From assembly GCA_947627195.1 (NCBI GenBank), contig CANQVC010000002.1, forward strand, positions 25,663 to 89,662: 64,000 bases of DNA, given 5' to 3'. The notes beneath the pieces are model-generated. The model did not search any database and was not told the origin of the DNA. It was given only the letters and a program-made list of their open reading frames with translations. Numbering within the stretch: position 1 is the stretch's first letter; each line of letters starts with the position of its first letter. The position numbers were made by a program, and so were the translations under genes. The DNA is from an uncultured Bacilli bacterium. GTDB lineage: Bacteria; Bacillota_I; Bacilli_A; ML615J-28; CAG-698. Below, in pieces: positions 62,287-64,000 of the stretch.

Positions 62287-62548
62287 TACAATTTATTTAG
62301 TACCAATTGCCACAAGTCATCAAGCGCTTGAACTAATGGATAAATATCTTTTAATATCTAAAACATTAGGTATGCCTTCTGTTTTATATGCGAAAAGTAA
62401 AGATAAAATTTTAGTCATTAATTCAACAAGAAAATATTATATAACTCAAGAAGACTTTATAAAAGACTTTTCTTTATCATCTTATTATATATATAAAAGT
62501 TTAGATGAGATTGAAATTGATCAAGAATTTAGAAATTTAAGACAATAA
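62279..62548 (+). CDS. Small protein of unknown function
   Basis: 89 residues, MNDTIYLVPIATSHQALELM. GAGGT lies upstream of the ATG, which is inside the sir2 end (translational coupling). Alternating hydrophobic strands suggest a small alpha/beta protein (LVPIATSHQALELMDKYLL, LLISKTLG, ILVINSTRKYYI). It resembles 'Se/S reductase-associated' DUF3343-like proteins only in size; no confident assignment. Confidence 0.6.
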   Translation: MNDTIYLVPIATSHQALELMDKYLLISKTLGMPSVLYAKSKDKILVINSTRKYYITQEDFIKDFSLSSYYIYKSLDEIEIDQEFRNLRQ

Positions 62549-62631
62549 TAATATGATAAATAATAATAAATATAAGAAAATCCTTTTCATGAAATATTAT
62601 CAATAATAGGCTTTATTATTTTGTCATTTTA

Positions 62632-62640
62632 TGCTATAAT
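62632..62640 (+). promoter_or_regulatory. Extended -10 promoter of purA
   Basis: TGCTATAAT with TG at 62632-62633 and TATAAT at 62635-62640. A CTAAAG/CTTTAG hairpin (62650-62669) follows in the leader. Confidence 0.55.
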
Positions 62641-62697
62641 AAACATATCTAAAGACTATATTCTTTAGGTTGAAAAAGAAAACAAGGAGAATAAATT

Positions 62698-63978
62698 ATG
62701 AGTAAATCACTAATTGTATTAGGTAGTCAATGGGGCGACGAAGGAAAAGGTAAAATCACCAATTATTATAGTGAAAGAGCTGATGTTGTTGTTCGCTATC
62801 AAGGTGGAAATAATGCCGGACATACTATTGTTTTCAATAACCAAACATATAAATTACGTTCTATTCCTTCAGGTGTATTTAATCCTAATATTAAAAACAT
62901 TTTAGGTCATGGAATGGTAATTAATCCTAAAAGTTTTCTTCAAGAATTACAAGGATTAAAAGATTTAGGATTTTCATGTGAAAACATTTATATAAGTGAT
63001 CGTAGTCATGTACTATTTGATTATCATATTGAAATAGATAAATTAAATGAAGAAGCTTTAAAAGAAAAAAAGATTGGTACAACAAAAAATGGTATTGGTC
63101 CTGCATATAATGACAAAGTTGCCAGAATTGGCATTCGTATGTGTGATTTTATTAGTGATGATTTTAAAGATGTTTATCGTTTCTCATTATTAAAGAAAAA
63201 TGAGCAAATAAAACAAATGGGTGGTAAGCCAATTGATTTTGAAACATCATATCAAGAATATCAAAAAATAGCTGATGAAATTCGTCCATATGTTTGTGAT
63301 ACAATTGATTTATTAAAGAAAGAAAGATTAGCTAATAAAAAGATTTTATTTGAAGGAGCTCAAGGAGCATTACTTGACATTGATTTTGGTAGTTATCCAT
63401 TTGTTACTTCTTCTAATCCTTCAAGTGGTGGAGCATTATGTGGTTCTGGTATTGGTATGAATCATATTGAAGAAGCAATTGGGATTGTGAAAGCATATAC
63501 TACCAGAGTAGGTTCAGGAGCATTTCCAACAGAATTTGAAGATGAAATTAGTCAAACAATTAGAGAAAAAGCTCATGAATATGGAACAGTTACTAAACGT
63601 CCACGTCGAATTGGTTGGTTAGATTTAGTTGCTTTAAATTATAGTGCAACAATTAATGGTTTAACTGGTATATTCTTAACACTTATTGATATTTTAAGTG
63701 GCTTGAAAGAAATTAAAGTATGCACATCATATTTATTAGATGACAAAGAAATATTTACAATTCCTGCCAAAGATAGTGATTTCGCCAAATGTAAACCTGT
63801 ATTAAAAACTTTAGCTGGTTGGGATGAAGATTTAAGCAATGTGAAAAGTTTTGATGAACTTCCAGAAAATGCGAAAAAATATATTAAATTTATTGAAGAT
63901 TATACTGGTGTTGATGTTATTGGTTTCTCAGTTGGTGCTGATAAAAATCAAACAGTAATTCGTAAAGAAGTTTTCTAA
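62698..63978 (+). CDS. purA: Adenylosuccinate synthetase
   Basis: 426 residues, full length. GSQWGDEGKGK (9-19) is the GTP-binding loop; GGNNAGHT, IGTTKNGIGPAY, GAQGALLDIDFG and KRPRRIGWLDLV are family signatures. It joins IMP and aspartate using GTP, the first step from IMP to AMP. AAGGAG precedes the ATG. An extended -10 lies about 60 bases upstream. Confidence 0.97.
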   Translation: MSKSLIVLGSQWGDEGKGKITNYYSERADVVVRYQGGNNAGHTIVFNNQTYKLRSIPSGVFNPNIKNILGHGMVINPKSFLQELQGLKDLGFSCENIYISDRSHVLFDYHIEIDKLNEEALKEKKIGTTKNGIGPAYNDKVARIGIRMCDFISDDFKDVYRFSLLKKNEQIKQMGGKPIDFETSYQEYQKIADEIRPYVCDTIDLLKKERLANKKILFEGAQGALLDIDFGSYPFVTSSNPSSGGALCGSGIGMNHIEEAIGIVKAYTTRVGSGAFPTEFEDEISQTIREKAHEYGTVTKRPRRIGWLDLVALNYSATINGLTGIFLTLIDILSGLKEIKVCTSYLLDDKEIFTIPAKDSDFAKCKPVLKTLAGWDEDLSNVKSFDELPENAKKYIKFIEDYTGVDVIGFSVGADKNQTVIRKEVF

Positions 63979-64000
63979 TATTTTCATTTATTAACATTAT

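Noticed and set aside
1..64000. tRNA or rRNA genes
   Set aside because: No cloverleaf-like or rRNA-like stretch was recognised in the gaps by eye; a covariance-model scan (tRNAscan-type) would settle it.

Overview
The window comes from a very A+T-rich, low-GC Gram-positive bacterium that makes endospores, most likely a gut or anaerobic relative of the Erysipelotrichia/Bacilli. Sporulation genes spoIIID, yunB, cwlD, a spoIIQ-like gene and a YjcZ-like microprotein gene support this. UGA is used as a normal stop (sir2 and rlmH end in TGA), so this is genetic code 11, not the Mycoplasma code. A glutaminyl-tRNA synthetase is present. I saw no rRNA, tRNA or CRISPR array.

Layout. 1-2.7 kb: a partial membrane-anchored protein and a secreted caspase-like protein with a duplicated domain. 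3.1-12.6 kb: pcrA, glnS, a B3/B4-domain protein, an 1121-residue coiled-coil protein, a membrane protein and a CvpA-like protein. 12.6-15.1 kb: tsaE-tsaB-rimI-tsaD, for tRNA t6A synthesis. 15.2-21.7 kb: cwlD, a thioredoxin-like lipoprotein, an S1 protein, Nfu, yunB, rlmA, a serine hydrolase and a flavoprotein. 21.8-24.9 kb: an iron/heme-type ABC importer behind a candidate attenuator. 25-31 kb: DUF3842, an Fe-S aldo/keto reductase, an HD hydrolase, an MscS channel, DUF885 and yebC. 31-38 kb: recD2, mnmA, uvrB, rlmH and a YycJ-type nuclease. 38-45.4 kb: a giant PrsA-like lipoprotein, a YjcZ-like gene, yhaM, a degenerate CCA-adding-type protein, yigZ and spoIIID.

45.5-58.4 kb is an accessory island, all on the minus strand, between conserved genes. 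It holds HD-RyR-SLOG, cupin-NUDIX, TPR, Zn-ribbon-TIR-NACHT, a broken HTH regulator, a small IS-derived element, DUF4062-TPR, a GH78-like protein and two decayed small genes. TIR, NACHT, SLOG, RyR, NUDIX and DUF4062 are the parts of NAD/ADP-ribose-centred immune systems. I propose a Thoeris-like circuit: TIR-NACHT as sensor and signal maker, HD-RyR-SLOG as receptor-effector, NUDIX as signal or product hydrolase. The TIR-NACHT and TPR reading frames look like one ~1000-residue gene split at an A7 tract.

58.7-64 kb: an ABC pseudo-ATPase with its membrane partner, spoIIQ-like, DUF1146, sir2, a small unknown gene and purA. Two sporulation genes (yunB, spoIIQ-like) have sigma-E/sigma-F-type promoters inside hairpins that cover their translation starts, so read-through mRNA would be silenced and only sporulation transcripts translated.
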